64,000 bases of DNA, taken from the NCBI RefSeq assembly GCF_021441885.1, contig NZ_CP090438.1, positions 3,410,001-3,474,000 of the forward strand, in the 5' to 3' direction. Source of the stretch: Vibrio maritimus. Its GTDB lineage: Bacteria > Pseudomonadota > Gammaproteobacteria > Enterobacterales > Vibrionaceae. Within the stretch, counting starts at the first letter, position 1, and the number at the start of each line of letters is the position of its first letter. Both the position numbers and the translations under genes were made by a program. The notes below the pieces were generated by a model. That model did no database searches. It was not told the DNA's origin and was given only the letters and a program-made list of their open reading frames with translations. Positions 17,887 to 26,724 of the stretch are shown here, piece after piece.

Positions 17887-19010
17887 GTGAACAGTCGAGT
17901 CAGGACAAAACCGAGAAAGCCTCACCCCAGAAAATTAAAAAGGCCAGGCAAGAAGGTCAGATCCCGCGAGCAAAAGAGTTCACGACGGCAGTACTGTTTT
18001 TGATCGTGGCGATGTTTTTCTATAGTCAACTTCACTGGATTTGGCAGCACATCTCTGGAGTGTTCCACTTCAACATGTCACTCACTCGCCAAGACTTAGA
18101 AAATCCACAACAGATGCTGGAGCAACTCGGTCAAAGCCTCGCGATCATCATCGAGCTCTTACTGCCAATGTTTGCAGTCATCATCATAGCGTCGATTGGC
18201 AGCAGCTTGATATTAGGGGGCTGGATGTTTCGCCCTGCTAACATACAACCCAAGCTCAGCAAGCTTAACCCCTTGTCAGGCATCAAGCGCATGTTCTCGA
18301 CACGCTCCTTGGTTGAGCTGATCAAGTCGTCACTCAAGGTCGCCGTCATCTTTGCGCTACTTTATACCTATCTCGACAGCAACTTCTCACAGCTGTTAGG
18401 CATGCAGCAGTTGACCTTGAATCAGGGTATTACCATGGTCATGACCATACTGTTCGAAGGCCTGCTTCTAATGGGAGTGGCGCTGCTTATCTTTGGTGTG
18501 ATTGATATCCCCTACCAGCGCTGGGAGCACCTAAAACAACTCAAGATGACCAAGCAAGAGCTTAAAGAAGAGTACAAAAACAACGAAGGTCGACCTGAGG
18601 TCAAACAGCGCATTCGCCAAATTCAGCAGCAGTTTGCTCGTCGCAAGATTGACCAAGCTGTTCCCAAAGCTGACGTGGTTATCACCAACCCAACCCATTA
18701 TGCGGTGGCACTCAAGTACGACACCAGTTTGTCGGAGGCCCCCTTTGTGGTTGCCAAAGGCATAGATGAGACCGCAATGCACATTCAGCGCATTGCACGA
18801 GAAAACAATGTGGAAGTCCTCAACTCACCACCACTGACTCGTGCTATTTACCACACCACCGCCATCGAGCAAGCCGTACCGAGCCAGCTCTATATCGCGG
18901 TCGCGCACATTTTAACTTACGTCATGCAGCTCAAAGCGTTTCGACGTGGCAGTGGGGATAAACCCATGCCGCTGCCAACATTTACCATCCCTAAGCATTT
19001 GCAGCATTGA
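17883..19010 (+). CDS. flhB: Lateral flagellar export switch protein FlhB
   Basis: FlhB switches export specificity from hook to filament substrates after autocleavage at NPTH. The 375-aa protein begins with the typical QDKTEKASPQKIKKARQEGQ, has four membrane segments, and carries the autocleavage motif in VVITNPTHYAVALKYD (near residue 265). The C-terminal cytoplasmic domain includes VVAKGIDETAMHIQ. FliK (lafE) from this cluster is its expected partner. Confidence 0.97.
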   Translation: MSEQSSQDKTEKASPQKIKKARQEGQIPRAKEFTTAVLFLIVAMFFYSQLHWIWQHISGVFHFNMSLTRQDLENPQQMLEQLGQSLAIIIELLLPMFAVIIIASIGSSLILGGWMFRPANIQPKLSKLNPLSGIKRMFSTRSLVELIKSSLKVAVIFALLYTYLDSNFSQLLGMQQLTLNQGITMVMTILFEGLLLMGVALLIFGVIDIPYQRWEHLKQLKMTKQELKEEYKNNEGRPEVKQRIRQIQQQFARRKIDQAVPKADVVITNPTHYAVALKYDTSLSEAPFVVAKGIDETAMHIQRIARENNVEVLNSPPLTRAIYHTTAIEQAVPSQLYIAVAHILTYVMQLKAFRRGSGDKPMPLPTFTIPKHLQH

Positions 19011-19046
19011 TTGGCTTAGGACACTTGCAACAACGAAGGAACACAT

Positions 19047-21140
19047 ATGTTGAATCGTCTTACTCAACTTAGACGCTCAGGAAAAGGATACATTGGCATA
19101 CCGATCGTGCTGCTGATGATTTTGGCGATGGTGATTTTGCCACTGCCACCTTTGCTGCTTGATGCCTTGTTTACCTTTAACATCGTGCTGGCAATCTTGG
19201 TGTTATTGGTCAGTACCACGGCAAAGCGTCCACTCGATTTCTCGGTGTTCCCAACCATCTTGCTCATCGCTACTCTAATGCGCCTGACGCTCAACGTTGC
19301 CTCGACGCGTATCGTACTGCTAGAGGGTCACAATGGCGGTGATGCAGCCGGTAAGGTCATTCAAGCCTTCGGTGAGGTTGTGATTGGCGGCAACTATGTC
19401 GTGGGTATGGTGATTTTCGTTATCTTGATGATCATTAACTTCGTGGTGATCACCAAAGGTGGCGAGCGTATTTCCGAGGTCTCAGCCCGCTTTACCCTCG
19501 ATGCCCTACCCGGCAAGCAAATGGCTATCGATGCGGATCTCAACGCCGGTCTTATCGACCAAGAGGCGGCACGAACCCGACGTAAAGAGGTTGCTAACGA
19601 AGCGGACTTCCACGGCTCGATGGATGGTGCCTCCAAGTTTGTCCGTGGCGACGCCATTGCAGGCTTAATGATCCTCTTCATCAACATCATTGGTGGTATC
19701 AGCATCGGTGTGTTTGAGCATGGTCTACCCGCTTCCGAAGCCTTTAAAACCTACGCTCTACTGACCATAGGTGACGGTCTGGTTGCTCAGATCCCATCGC
19801 TATTATTGGCGACCGCCGCGGCGATCATCGTGACGCGCATTAACGACAGCGATAGCGACATGGCTGACACTATGCAGAAGCAGCTGTTAGCGACACCAGC
19901 GACCCTGTTTACTGTTGCTGGCATCATGTTGATCATCGGTCTCGTTCCGGGCATGCCGCATTTGGCGTTCTTTACCTTCTCAGCAGTGCTCGCCTTCGCG
20001 GGTTGGAAACAATCCAAAAAGCCCATCGAAGACCCTCAGCTCGATGAAGTGGAAGCCATCTCCAACGCGATGCAAAACGACAATGAGCAGCCACTGTCAT
20101 GGGATGATATTCCTCATGTGCAAAGCCTATCATTGGCATTGGGTTACCGCTTGGTCCACCTAGTCAACAAAGAGCAAGGCGCTCCGGTTTTGCAGCGTAT
20201 TCGTGGGGTTCGCAAAAACCTCTCGGAGCAAGTCGGATTTCTTCTGCCCGAGGTACGCATTCGTGACAACCTGAGTCTGAAACCAAACCAATACACGGTG
20301 TCGCTCAATGGAGAAGTGATTGAAGAGGGCTTTATTGAACCCGATCGCTTGATGGCCATCGCGGTAGGTGAAACCTACGGTGAAGTCGACGGTATTCTAG
20401 GGAGCGATCCTGCCTACCATCTTCCTGCAGTCTGGATTGAACACAACGATAAAGCCAAGGCGCTGAACATGGGCTACCAAGTGGTCGATGACGCCACTGT
20501 GATTGCGACTCACATCAGCAAAGTGATGAAGACCCACCTTGCTGAGCTATTCACCCACGATGATGTGGATGCCATGAACCTGCGCTTGACCCAACAAGCG
20601 CCCAAACTCGCAGAAGCACTTGGTGCAGCTTTAAACCCTGCACAGCAGTTAAAGGTGTACAGACAACTGCTTTTGGATCAGGTACCACTGAAAGATATTC
20701 GCACCATTGCCAACACTATGCTGGAATCGGCAGAAAACACCAAAGAGCCGATTCTGCTTGCCTCAGATGTACGCTGCGCGCTGCGCCGAACTCTGGTGAA
20801 TTTGGTGGCAGGGCAGCGCAAAGAACTTAATGTCTACGCACTCTCTGACGAACTAGAGCAGATGCTGATGCAATCGCTGCATCAAGCTCAAGCGAATGGC
20901 AATGTGATACTCGATAGCTTCCCAATTGAGCCAAACATTTTGAGTCAGTTCCAACAGAACCTACCGCTGATACAACAGCAGCTTAAGCAGCAAGGACTTG
21001 CGCCGATTCTCTTGGTGATGCCGCAGCTGAGACCGTTGATCGCGCGCTATGCCCGCACCTTCTCGCAAGGGTTGGCGGTTCTGTCATACAACGAAATCCC
21101 CGAAAGCAAACAAATAAACGTGGTAGGAAACCTTGGATAA
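19047..21140 (+). CDS. flhA: Lateral flagellar export gate protein FlhA
   Basis: FlhA is the nonameric export gate that docks chaperone-substrate complexes. The 697-aa protein has eight N-terminal membrane segments, the FHIPEP block (RFTLDALPGKQMAIDADLNA, residues about 150-170; GSMDGASKFVRGDAIAG) and a large cytoplasmic C-domain (VRIRDNLSLKPNQY; EVDGILGSDPAYHLPAVWI). The last codons overlap the next gene, whose TTG start is at 21133. Confidence 0.98.
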   Translation: MLNRLTQLRRSGKGYIGIPIVLLMILAMVILPLPPLLLDALFTFNIVLAILVLLVSTTAKRPLDFSVFPTILLIATLMRLTLNVASTRIVLLEGHNGGDAAGKVIQAFGEVVIGGNYVVGMVIFVILMIINFVVITKGGERISEVSARFTLDALPGKQMAIDADLNAGLIDQEAARTRRKEVANEADFHGSMDGASKFVRGDAIAGLMILFINIIGGISIGVFEHGLPASEAFKTYALLTIGDGLVAQIPSLLLATAAAIIVTRINDSDSDMADTMQKQLLATPATLFTVAGIMLIIGLVPGMPHLAFFTFSAVLAFAGWKQSKKPIEDPQLDEVEAISNAMQNDNEQPLSWDDIPHVQSLSLALGYRLVHLVNKEQGAPVLQRIRGVRKNLSEQVGFLLPEVRIRDNLSLKPNQYTVSLNGEVIEEGFIEPDRLMAIAVGETYGEVDGILGSDPAYHLPAVWIEHNDKAKALNMGYQVVDDATVIATHISKVMKTHLAELFTHDDVDAMNLRLTQQAPKLAEALGAALNPAQQLKVYRQLLLDQVPLKDIRTIANTMLESAENTKEPILLASDVRCALRRTLVNLVAGQRKELNVYALSDELEQMLMQSLHQAQANGNVILDSFPIEPNILSQFQQNLPLIQQQLKQQGLAPILLVMPQLRPLIARYARTFSQGLAVLSYNEIPESKQINVVGNLG

Positions 21141-22149
21141 TTTAAGTAGCTACAGGGCCCAGTTTCTCTATGTGCTGCGCATGATAGAGGACAATGCGGT
21201 CACCGAAGACGATGAAAAGCTCGCGCAACTGATGGCAGCGGACGAAGTGTGTCATGCCTGCCAACCGATTCGACACTGCAATAGCGACGAGATTCAGTAC
21301 CAATACATCACGCTGCGCTATGGTGAGAAAAAGGACCACAGCGTGTTCGCGCTCGACATTTCCGATACCGTGCGCGCGGCTCTAGACTTGTTTGCGCTCT
21401 ATCTTGCGGTCAGGCAAACCCAATTTGAGCTGGAAACCTTCCACCCTGACTTGCTCAATAATCTAGTGTTCTCGATGAACGCTTGCACCTTATTGCGTCC
21501 AGAGGGAAAACATTTCATCGACCAGCTTGCTCAGCACTACAAGCGACCGATGTCGATGTTGATCCCAAGCCTGCACCTAACCCAAGGCGAGGCAACCAAC
21601 CCAGCAAGTAAGGCGCTGCTTGAGCACTTGGAAGACCGATTCCACAGCGTATGCTTTGATGTGCATCTTCCCGTGAGTAATCTCGACTACCTCACGCCCT
21701 TTGCACCGCAGATCATCAAAATATCTAATTCACTGGATAGTCAGGATGAAAAGCGTACCCTACTTCCGGTGATCCGCTACATCAAGCGATGCAAAGCCAC
21801 GCTAATCGCCGGTCGAGTCACCAGTCAGAACACCTTATCGCAATATAAGATGCTCGGCGCTAAGTACTACTTTGGTTATGTCACCGATGTGCCCATCCCA
21901 GTGCACTTTAAAGGCTTTGAAGATCCCAAAGCAGAGATGCGTAAGAAACAGCGCGAGCGCGCTAAAGAAGAACAAGCCGCCGAGCAGCAAGCATTAGCGG
22001 AACAACAACTCGCTTTAGAACAAGCCGAGCGAGACAAGCAGCAAGCGCTGCTCGATGCCAGTATCGATAACATGTATCAGTCCGCGAAAACGGAATATGT
22101 CGACGAAGACATCGCCGCCATCGTCAAGCAGGTTGACGAGAATCCGTAA
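21133..22149 (+). CDS. Degenerate EAL-domain protein with coiled-coil tail
   Basis: The 338-aa protein reads as an EAL c-di-GMP phosphodiesterase fold without its active site. Landmarks align in order: ACQPI near residue 43 (family YQPI), YITLR where EALLR is expected, a kept Asn in FSMNACTLL, VCFDVHL for the DDFG region, QIIKIS for lKID, LIAGRV for the AEGVE motif (catalytic Glu lost) and YYFGY for the QGY motif. So the EAL Glu, the DD pair and the general-base Glu are missing. Residues about 270-330 are an Ala/Gln/Glu/Lys-rich coiled coil. TTG start at 21133 has AGGA 5 nt upstream and overlaps flhA by 8 bp. Role unknown; a non-enzymatic regulator is my inference. Confidence 0.75.
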   Translation: MDNLSSYRAQFLYVLRMIEDNAVTEDDEKLAQLMAADEVCHACQPIRHCNSDEIQYQYITLRYGEKKDHSVFALDISDTVRAALDLFALYLAVRQTQFELETFHPDLLNNLVFSMNACTLLRPEGKHFIDQLAQHYKRPMSMLIPSLHLTQGEATNPASKALLEHLEDRFHSVCFDVHLPVSNLDYLTPFAPQIIKISNSLDSQDEKRTLLPVIRYIKRCKATLIAGRVTSQNTLSQYKMLGAKYYFGYVTDVPIPVHFKGFEDPKAEMRKKQRERAKEEQAAEQQALAEQQLALEQAERDKQQALLDASIDNMYQSAKTEYVDEDIAAIVKQVDENP

Positions 22150-22153
22150 GCAC

Positions 22154-22180
22154 AAATGGGGCATTAGCCCCATTTTCTTT
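22154..22180 (+). terminator. Intrinsic terminator of the fliM-flhA operon
   Basis: Stem AAATGGGGC / GCCCCATTT with an ATTA loop, then TTCTTT. It separates the export-gate operon from lafA. Confidence 0.85.
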
Positions 22181-22280
22181 GAAGCGGCATCACAGTTTTC
22201 TTCCTATTTTCAATAATTTCCAGTTTTTTTTCATTTCCAGTTAATTTTCAAAATCAACTTACCGCCTCTAGTTAGTGAGC

Positions 22281-22290
22281 GGGGCGATAG
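22281..22290 (+). promoter_or_regulatory. Possible sigma-28 -10 element of lafA
   Basis: GGGGCGATAG resembles the flagellar sigma -10 consensus GCCGATAA, 33 nt before the lafA ATG. No convincing TAAA -35 stands at the usual spacing, so this is a weak call. AGGAG lies 8 nt before the lafA ATG. Confidence 0.35.
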
Positions 22291-22323
22291 TCCCACATTG
22301 AGACAAATCTAGGAGAATTCACA

Positions 22324-23175
22324 ATGGCTCTATCAATGCACACTAACTACGCTTCGCTAGTTACTCAAGGAAACCTAAACAAAACAAACGACCTTCTAAG
22401 CACAGCAATGGAGCGTCTAAGTACAGGTTACCGTATCAATTCAGCTGCAGATGACGCTGCTGGCCTTCAAATTGCCAACCGTCTAGAAGCTCAAACTCGT
22501 GGTATGGGTGTTGCGATGCGTAACTCGCAAGATGCTATCTCTTACATGCAAACAGCTGAAGGTGCGCTGGATGAGATGACTAGCATCTCATACCGTATGA
22601 AAGACTTAGCAACTCAAGCTGCAAACGGCATCAATACGGCGGACGAATTGGCGGCTCTAGATTCAGAATATCAAGAGCTAGCAACTGAGGGGGCACGTAT
22701 TCTTGCGGAAACCTCTTATGGTGCTGGTGTTAAAATGCTGGATGGCTCTGCTGGCTCTATCTCTGATGCTGCAGGTGTTACCTTCCAAATTGGTGCTAAT
22801 AACTCAGCGGGCGAGCGCTTAACAGTGTCTATCGGTACAGAAGTGACAGCTCTTGACACTTTCTTCGGTGCGGCAGGTGACCTTACTTCTCAAGCAAATG
22901 CTCAAACAGCAATCTCAGCTAACGATCAAGTTCTTAAAGATGTAGGCTCAGCACGTGCGACTATGGGTGCTAACATCAACCGTCTAGAGCACACTATTAG
23001 CAACCTACAGAATATCTCTGAAAACACTTCTGCAGCGAAAGGTCGTATTATGGATGCGGACTTTGCCGTTGAGTCGTCTAACATGACTAAGAACCAAATG
23101 CTGATGCAAGCGGGTACAACTGTACTATCGCAAACTAACCAGCTACCTGGCATGGCAATGTCTCTACTTCGCTAA
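22324..23175 (+). CDS. lafA: Lateral flagellin LafA
   Basis: Filament subunit of the lateral flagellum, exported by the gate encoded upstream. The 283-aa protein has conserved terminal D0/D1 helices (ERLSTGYRINSAADDAAGLQ near residue 31; the C-terminal MTKNQMLMQAGTTVLSQTNQ then LPGMAMSLLR) and a short variable middle (about 150-200). There is only one flagellin gene in the cluster, as in laf systems. Codon use is that of a highly expressed gene. LafS (sigma-28) is expected to transcribe it. Confidence 0.96.
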   Translation: MALSMHTNYASLVTQGNLNKTNDLLSTAMERLSTGYRINSAADDAAGLQIANRLEAQTRGMGVAMRNSQDAISYMQTAEGALDEMTSISYRMKDLATQAANGINTADELAALDSEYQELATEGARILAETSYGAGVKMLDGSAGSISDAAGVTFQIGANNSAGERLTVSIGTEVTALDTFFGAAGDLTSQANAQTAISANDQVLKDVGSARATMGANINRLEHTISNLQNISENTSAAKGRIMDADFAVESSNMTKNQMLMQAGTTVLSQTNQLPGMAMSLLR

Positions 23176-23190
23176 TTGATAGCAAGCATT

Positions 23191-23235
23191 TTCGATAGTT
23201 GGAGGAGATTCTACCAGCCTACTCCAGCTATCGAA
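23191..23235 (+). other. Long 3'-UTR hairpin of lafA
   Basis: TTCGATAGTTGGAG and CTCCAGCTATCGAA pair over 14 bp with a single G-U wobble and a 17-nt loop, starting 15 nt after the lafA stop. It is not followed by a T-run, so it is not the terminator. Confidence 0.7.
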
Positions 23236-23240
23236 GATAT

Positions 23241-23269
23241 GATGAATTATCCTTCGTTAACGATTCATC
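23241..23269 (+). other. Second 3'-UTR hairpin of lafA
   Basis: GATGAAT pairs with ATTCATC (7 bp) around a 15-nt loop that contains the palindrome CGTTAACG. It lies between the long hairpin and the terminator. Confidence 0.45.
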
Positions 23270-23278
23270 CGTCCTTTG

Positions 23279-23304
23279 AACCTCCTTCGGGAGGTTTTTC
23301 TTTT
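23279..23304 (+). terminator. lafA terminator
   Basis: AACCTCC and GGAGGTT close a TTCG tetraloop, followed by TTTCTTTTT. A textbook intrinsic terminator. Confidence 0.9.
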
Positions 23305-23593
23305 TAAGCTAACAAACGAATTCGGAATGCAGATCTCAATTCGCTAACCGACTTAAAGCAATTATTAACGTTGCCCTTCTCTTTGTCGCCTTAACCCTCT
23401 GAGTAATCGATATTTTTCGGGTGGAAATGCGGAACTAGAACCAAGGAATATCTCCTTCCGCCGCCACACCAATAGCATCATAAGCTAATGATTTTTATAA
23501 GTTTAGATCATGGCATACATCTTGATTTAAACCACCAAGATGATTTCGCCACTCGCATCAAATCTGCGAGCAGCAAGATTAAGGAGCACTCCA
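23305..23593 (+). promoter_or_regulatory. lafA-fliD intergenic region with candidate sigma-54 promoter
   Basis: No gene is seen here. At 23511-23526 the sequence TGGCATACATCTTGAT matches the sigma-54 -24/-12 layout (TGGCAYR-N4-TTGCW) except A for C in the -12 box, 67 nt before the fliD ATG. It resembles the element upstream of flgB. Confidence 0.45.
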
Positions 23594-24928
23594 ATGAGTT
23601 CGTTAGATCCAATTACCATGGCCACCCAGCTTGCCACGTATGATATCCAGCCATTTCAGCAGCGTTATCAAATGCAAGCAGATAAATATCAGGCGCAGAT
23701 CTCTGCGTTAGGAAAGGTTGAAGCCGCATTAAGAGAGTTCCGCACCGCTGTGACCAATATTAACAGCAGCAGCTCAAACATAATTAAAAATTCAGCCACT
23801 ATTTCTCAAGATGGGTATTTATCCGCAACAGCTAACGCAAGTGCGCTATCAGGCAGCTATCAGATTTTTGTTGAACAAATTGCTACCGCTCACCAGATGA
23901 TGACTGACATGCCGGCTGATCTAGAGTCAACGACAGAGATCCCTACTACTGGCACATTAGATTTCACCGTCAATGGTGAAACCATGACAATTGACCTCTC
24001 TACCCTTGATACCGATGGAGATGGTAAAGCTACGATGACGGATCTCGTATCTGCTATCAACAATAATCCCGATAACATTGGAGTTAACGCAACCTTAGTG
24101 CGCTCTAATGGTCAGACACATTTTATGTTATCAAGCACCGAAACAGGTGTGGCGAATACTATTAACGTATCAGCTTCAGGGACTGGCGCTGCCTGGTTTG
24201 AAGACGCGTTTACCAATAGCAGCGACATCAGTTCACCACAAGATGCGGTCATCTGGCTCGGTGGTCAGGGTGGCTTGAAGCTCGAGAACAGTAGTAACAC
24301 CTTTACAGGGGTGATTGATGGTGTCGATCTTACCGTAAGCCAAGCACAAAAAGCAGGGGAACAGCCGCTAACTCTGAATATTGGTCCCGACCAAGAAGCG
24401 ACAAAAGAGCAAATCAATACCTTTATCGACGCTTACAACAACTTAGTCACCCTTATGGATGAGCATTCGTCAATTGGCGGGGAAAACAGCGCTCGAGGTG
24501 TACTTGCTAGTGATTCGACCCTTCGTTCGATTGACAGTCAACTCACCAACATCGTTCGCGGTGAGTACAACGGTATGCGTCTGAGCCAGATCGGTATCGA
24601 CATAGATCGTAATGGAAAAATGACACTGGATTCCACAAAGTTCGAAGAAGCACAGAAGAATAATAGTGCAGCACTGGAAGCAATGTTCAATGGCGACGGA
24701 AATCTTTTGGACTCCATTGACACTATGGTTGACCCCTTCTTGAAATCAACCACTGGCCTGTTTAAGACACGTAAAGACAATCTTCAACAAAACATTTCTC
24801 GCATCGACGATAAGCAAGCGTCCTTAGATCGCAAATACGACATGGCGTATAGCCGCTATCTCGCGCAGTTCACCCAAATGAATACCTTAATGACACAAAT
24901 GAACCAAACCATGAGCATGTTTGGTTAA
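23594..24928 (+). CDS. fliD: Lateral flagellar cap protein FliD (LafB)
   Basis: FliD caps the growing filament. The frame opens 18 codons earlier, but AAGGAG 7 nt before ATG 23594 and the family-like N-terminus MSSLDPITMATQLATYDIQP fix this start, giving 444 aa. The terminal coiled-coil D0 parts are visible (QADKYQAQISALGKVEAAL; KQASLDRKYDMAYSRYLAQF with TQMNTLMTQMNQ). It heads fliDSTKL-lafS-lafTU. Confidence 0.93.
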   Translation: MSSLDPITMATQLATYDIQPFQQRYQMQADKYQAQISALGKVEAALREFRTAVTNINSSSSNIIKNSATISQDGYLSATANASALSGSYQIFVEQIATAHQMMTDMPADLESTTEIPTTGTLDFTVNGETMTIDLSTLDTDGDGKATMTDLVSAINNNPDNIGVNATLVRSNGQTHFMLSSTETGVANTINVSASGTGAAWFEDAFTNSSDISSPQDAVIWLGGQGGLKLENSSNTFTGVIDGVDLTVSQAQKAGEQPLTLNIGPDQEATKEQINTFIDAYNNLVTLMDEHSSIGGENSARGVLASDSTLRSIDSQLTNIVRGEYNGMRLSQIGIDIDRNGKMTLDSTKFEEAQKNNSAALEAMFNGDGNLLDSIDTMVDPFLKSTTGLFKTRKDNLQQNISRIDDKQASLDRKYDMAYSRYLAQFTQMNTLMTQMNQTMSMFG

Positions 24929-24946
24929 GGCTAGGAGTACAAATTT

Positions 24947-25333
24947 ATGCTAATGGATTCAGGTTACGACTCATATCAACAAGTAGACCTTGACGCGCAA
25001 GCAGCGGCAGCCAACCCACACCAACTCGTGGTGATGCTTATCGATGGACTTCTTAATGAAATCGAGCGCGTTCGCGGTCATATGACAGAAGGTCGCTTAG
25101 AACAAAAAGGACAAGGTATCAGCAAATGCATGAACATCCTTGTCGGTCTGGATAGCGCACTCGATGACGAAAATGGTGGCGAGATAGCCGCAAACCTTCA
25201 CCAACTTTACGACTTTTGCCAAGCCGAGCTGTATCAAGCAAGCGTCAATAACGACGTTGAGAAGCTAGAGAATGTGGAAAAGGTCATGGCTCACATCAAA
25301 GAAGGATGGCAGAACTTTGGCCAACACGCATAA
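24947..25333 (+). CDS. fliS: Lateral flagellin chaperone FliS (LafC)
   Basis: FliS binds the flagellin C-terminus and prevents premature polymerisation. The 128-aa protein has the family N-terminus (YDSYQQVDLDAQAAAANPHQ, then LVVMLIDGLLNEIERV) and central helix SKCMNILVGLDSALDDENGG. AGGAG lies 9 nt before the ATG. Partner of the LafA encoded upstream. Confidence 0.94.
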   Translation: MLMDSGYDSYQQVDLDAQAAAANPHQLVVMLIDGLLNEIERVRGHMTEGRLEQKGQGISKCMNILVGLDSALDDENGGEIAANLHQLYDFCQAELYQASVNNDVEKLENVEKVMAHIKEGWQNFGQHA

Positions 25334-25628
25334 GGTTTCCCCAGAGCGGTTTCGCCACCTTAGCCAGTGCATGAGGGTGGCAGCAAAAACTGAGGATTGG
25401 CAGTCACTTAAGCGATACGACGGGCAGCTTCGTGAGCTTTTGGACACCCATAGGCCTTTCCTTAAAGACCCGCGACTGGCACCCGAAATTGAACGTGCAC
25501 GCAAGGCGCATCTTAGCGCTTATGAGGCGTTATCCGTTGCCACCAGCAAACTGAAAAAGAAGCTAGACAGCAACGACGCTGAAAAAGAGCGAGCGATGGC
25601 ATACCAACTGGCGATGACCTTGGAGTAA
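25317..25628 (+). CDS. FliT-like chaperone (LafD), start uncertain
   Basis: A roughly 103-aa, highly helical, charged protein between fliS and fliK, the place of fliT/lafD in lateral systems. The FliT family is weakly conserved, so position is the main evidence. Start choice: TTG 25317 has AAGGA 10 nt upstream and overlaps fliS by 17 bp. An ATG at 25272 lies deep inside fliS without a ribosome site. A later ATG is at 25371. The stop is 4 nt before the fliK start. Confidence 0.6.
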   Translation: MANTHKVSPERFRHLSQCMRVAAKTEDWQSLKRYDGQLRELLDTHRPFLKDPRLAPEIERARKAHLSAYEALSVATSKLKKKLDSNDAEKERAMAYQLAMTLE

Positions 25629-25632
25629 TGGA

Positions 25633-26706
25633 ATGTTAGTGACCAACCAGACAGGCAGTCTCTCTGCCGCAAAGCAAGGTGAAAGAAGTGGACCAGCCAG
25701 TATTAATCCCTCTCACGTTCCTAACGAGGGAGGCGCTGCGCTGCAAACGACACGTGGGTTTGGTTCACTCATCCCATCAACTGAGCGCGAGCAGAGGTTA
25801 GGCCAACATGAACAAGACGGAGAGTCATTGGCTGAAATGTTATCTGACGCCCTCCAGCAGGAATCCTTGTCAGGTGAGCTAGTCGGCTTTGTCAGTACGC
25901 CCGATCAAACATTCGGTGCTGCTGGTGCAACAAATGCGGTCATTAGTGGCGAGCAATTGGGCGCCGCGACGAACCCTATGATAACGAGAGCGATAGATAG
26001 CGAGCGCATGTCGTTTAATCAGCTTGCTCAGCTCAATGCGAACTCGACCACTTCTAACGCAACGAGAGAAGGCGCTGCTTCCGCACTTTTGCAAACAACA
26101 ACATCGTTATCTTCAGAGACAACAAGCAAATCTTTAGCAAGCGACGTTGCCGGTCTATTAAGTGCGAGTCAGTCTCAAAGCAGTGCCAATAGCGCTTTGG
26201 CAGGCGCACAGTCTGCTGCGCCTCAAACGCAAGCGACCTCAACAACCATGGCAAATGTCACGACAACTGAGTGGGCACCCGTTCGTATTGACCCACAAGC
26301 AGGCAAGTGGGGTGAGCAGATGCTTCAGGTTCTACACGACCGCGTGACCTTACAAGCTCAGCAGAACCTGCAAGAAGCGCGTATTCGCTTGGACCCGCCC
26401 GATCTTGGCAAGCTCGATCTGATGGTGCGGGTGGAAGGAGACAAGCTCAGCGTTCAACTGAATGCCAACGTGGCTGCCACGCGTGAGGCACTAATCCAGG
26501 TGTCAGAACGACTGCGTGCAGAGCTACAAAACCAGAGCTTGATGCATGTGGATGTGCAGATTGGTAGTGGAGATAAGCAAGAGTCTGACGCCCACCCATC
26601 GCATGACCAGAGCGCCACTATTTTTGCCAATCAACGTCATGATGGCGAACACGACGCAGCCATGACCTTCTCAACGGATGAACACTGGCTTAACACCCAG
26701 GTGTAA
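25633..26706 (+). CDS. fliK: Lateral hook-length control protein FliK (LafE)
   Basis: FliK measures hook length and triggers the FlhB switch. The 357-aa protein has a long low-complexity Ser/Thr/Ala/Gln-rich N-terminal ruler region. It ends in the conserved Flg_hook domain (about 230-320): EARIRLDPPDLGKLDLMVRV, KLSVQLNANVAATREALIQ, LRAELQNQSLMHVDVQIG. It has about the usual length. Confidence 0.92.
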   Translation: MLVTNQTGSLSAAKQGERSGPASINPSHVPNEGGAALQTTRGFGSLIPSTEREQRLGQHEQDGESLAEMLSDALQQESLSGELVGFVSTPDQTFGAAGATNAVISGEQLGAATNPMITRAIDSERMSFNQLAQLNANSTTSNATREGAASALLQTTTSLSSETTSKSLASDVAGLLSASQSQSSANSALAGAQSAAPQTQATSTTMANVTTTEWAPVRIDPQAGKWGEQMLQVLHDRVTLQAQQNLQEARIRLDPPDLGKLDLMVRVEGDKLSVQLNANVAATREALIQVSERLRAELQNQSLMHVDVQIGSGDKQESDAHPSHDQSATIFANQRHDGEHDAAMTFSTDEHWLNTQV

Positions 26707-26724
26707 CGGCTTTAGGAAAACAGC

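Noticed and set aside
23540..23593. An 18-codon extension of fliD
   Set aside because: ATG 23594 has AAGGAG at ideal spacing and the family-like N-terminus; the extension has neither.
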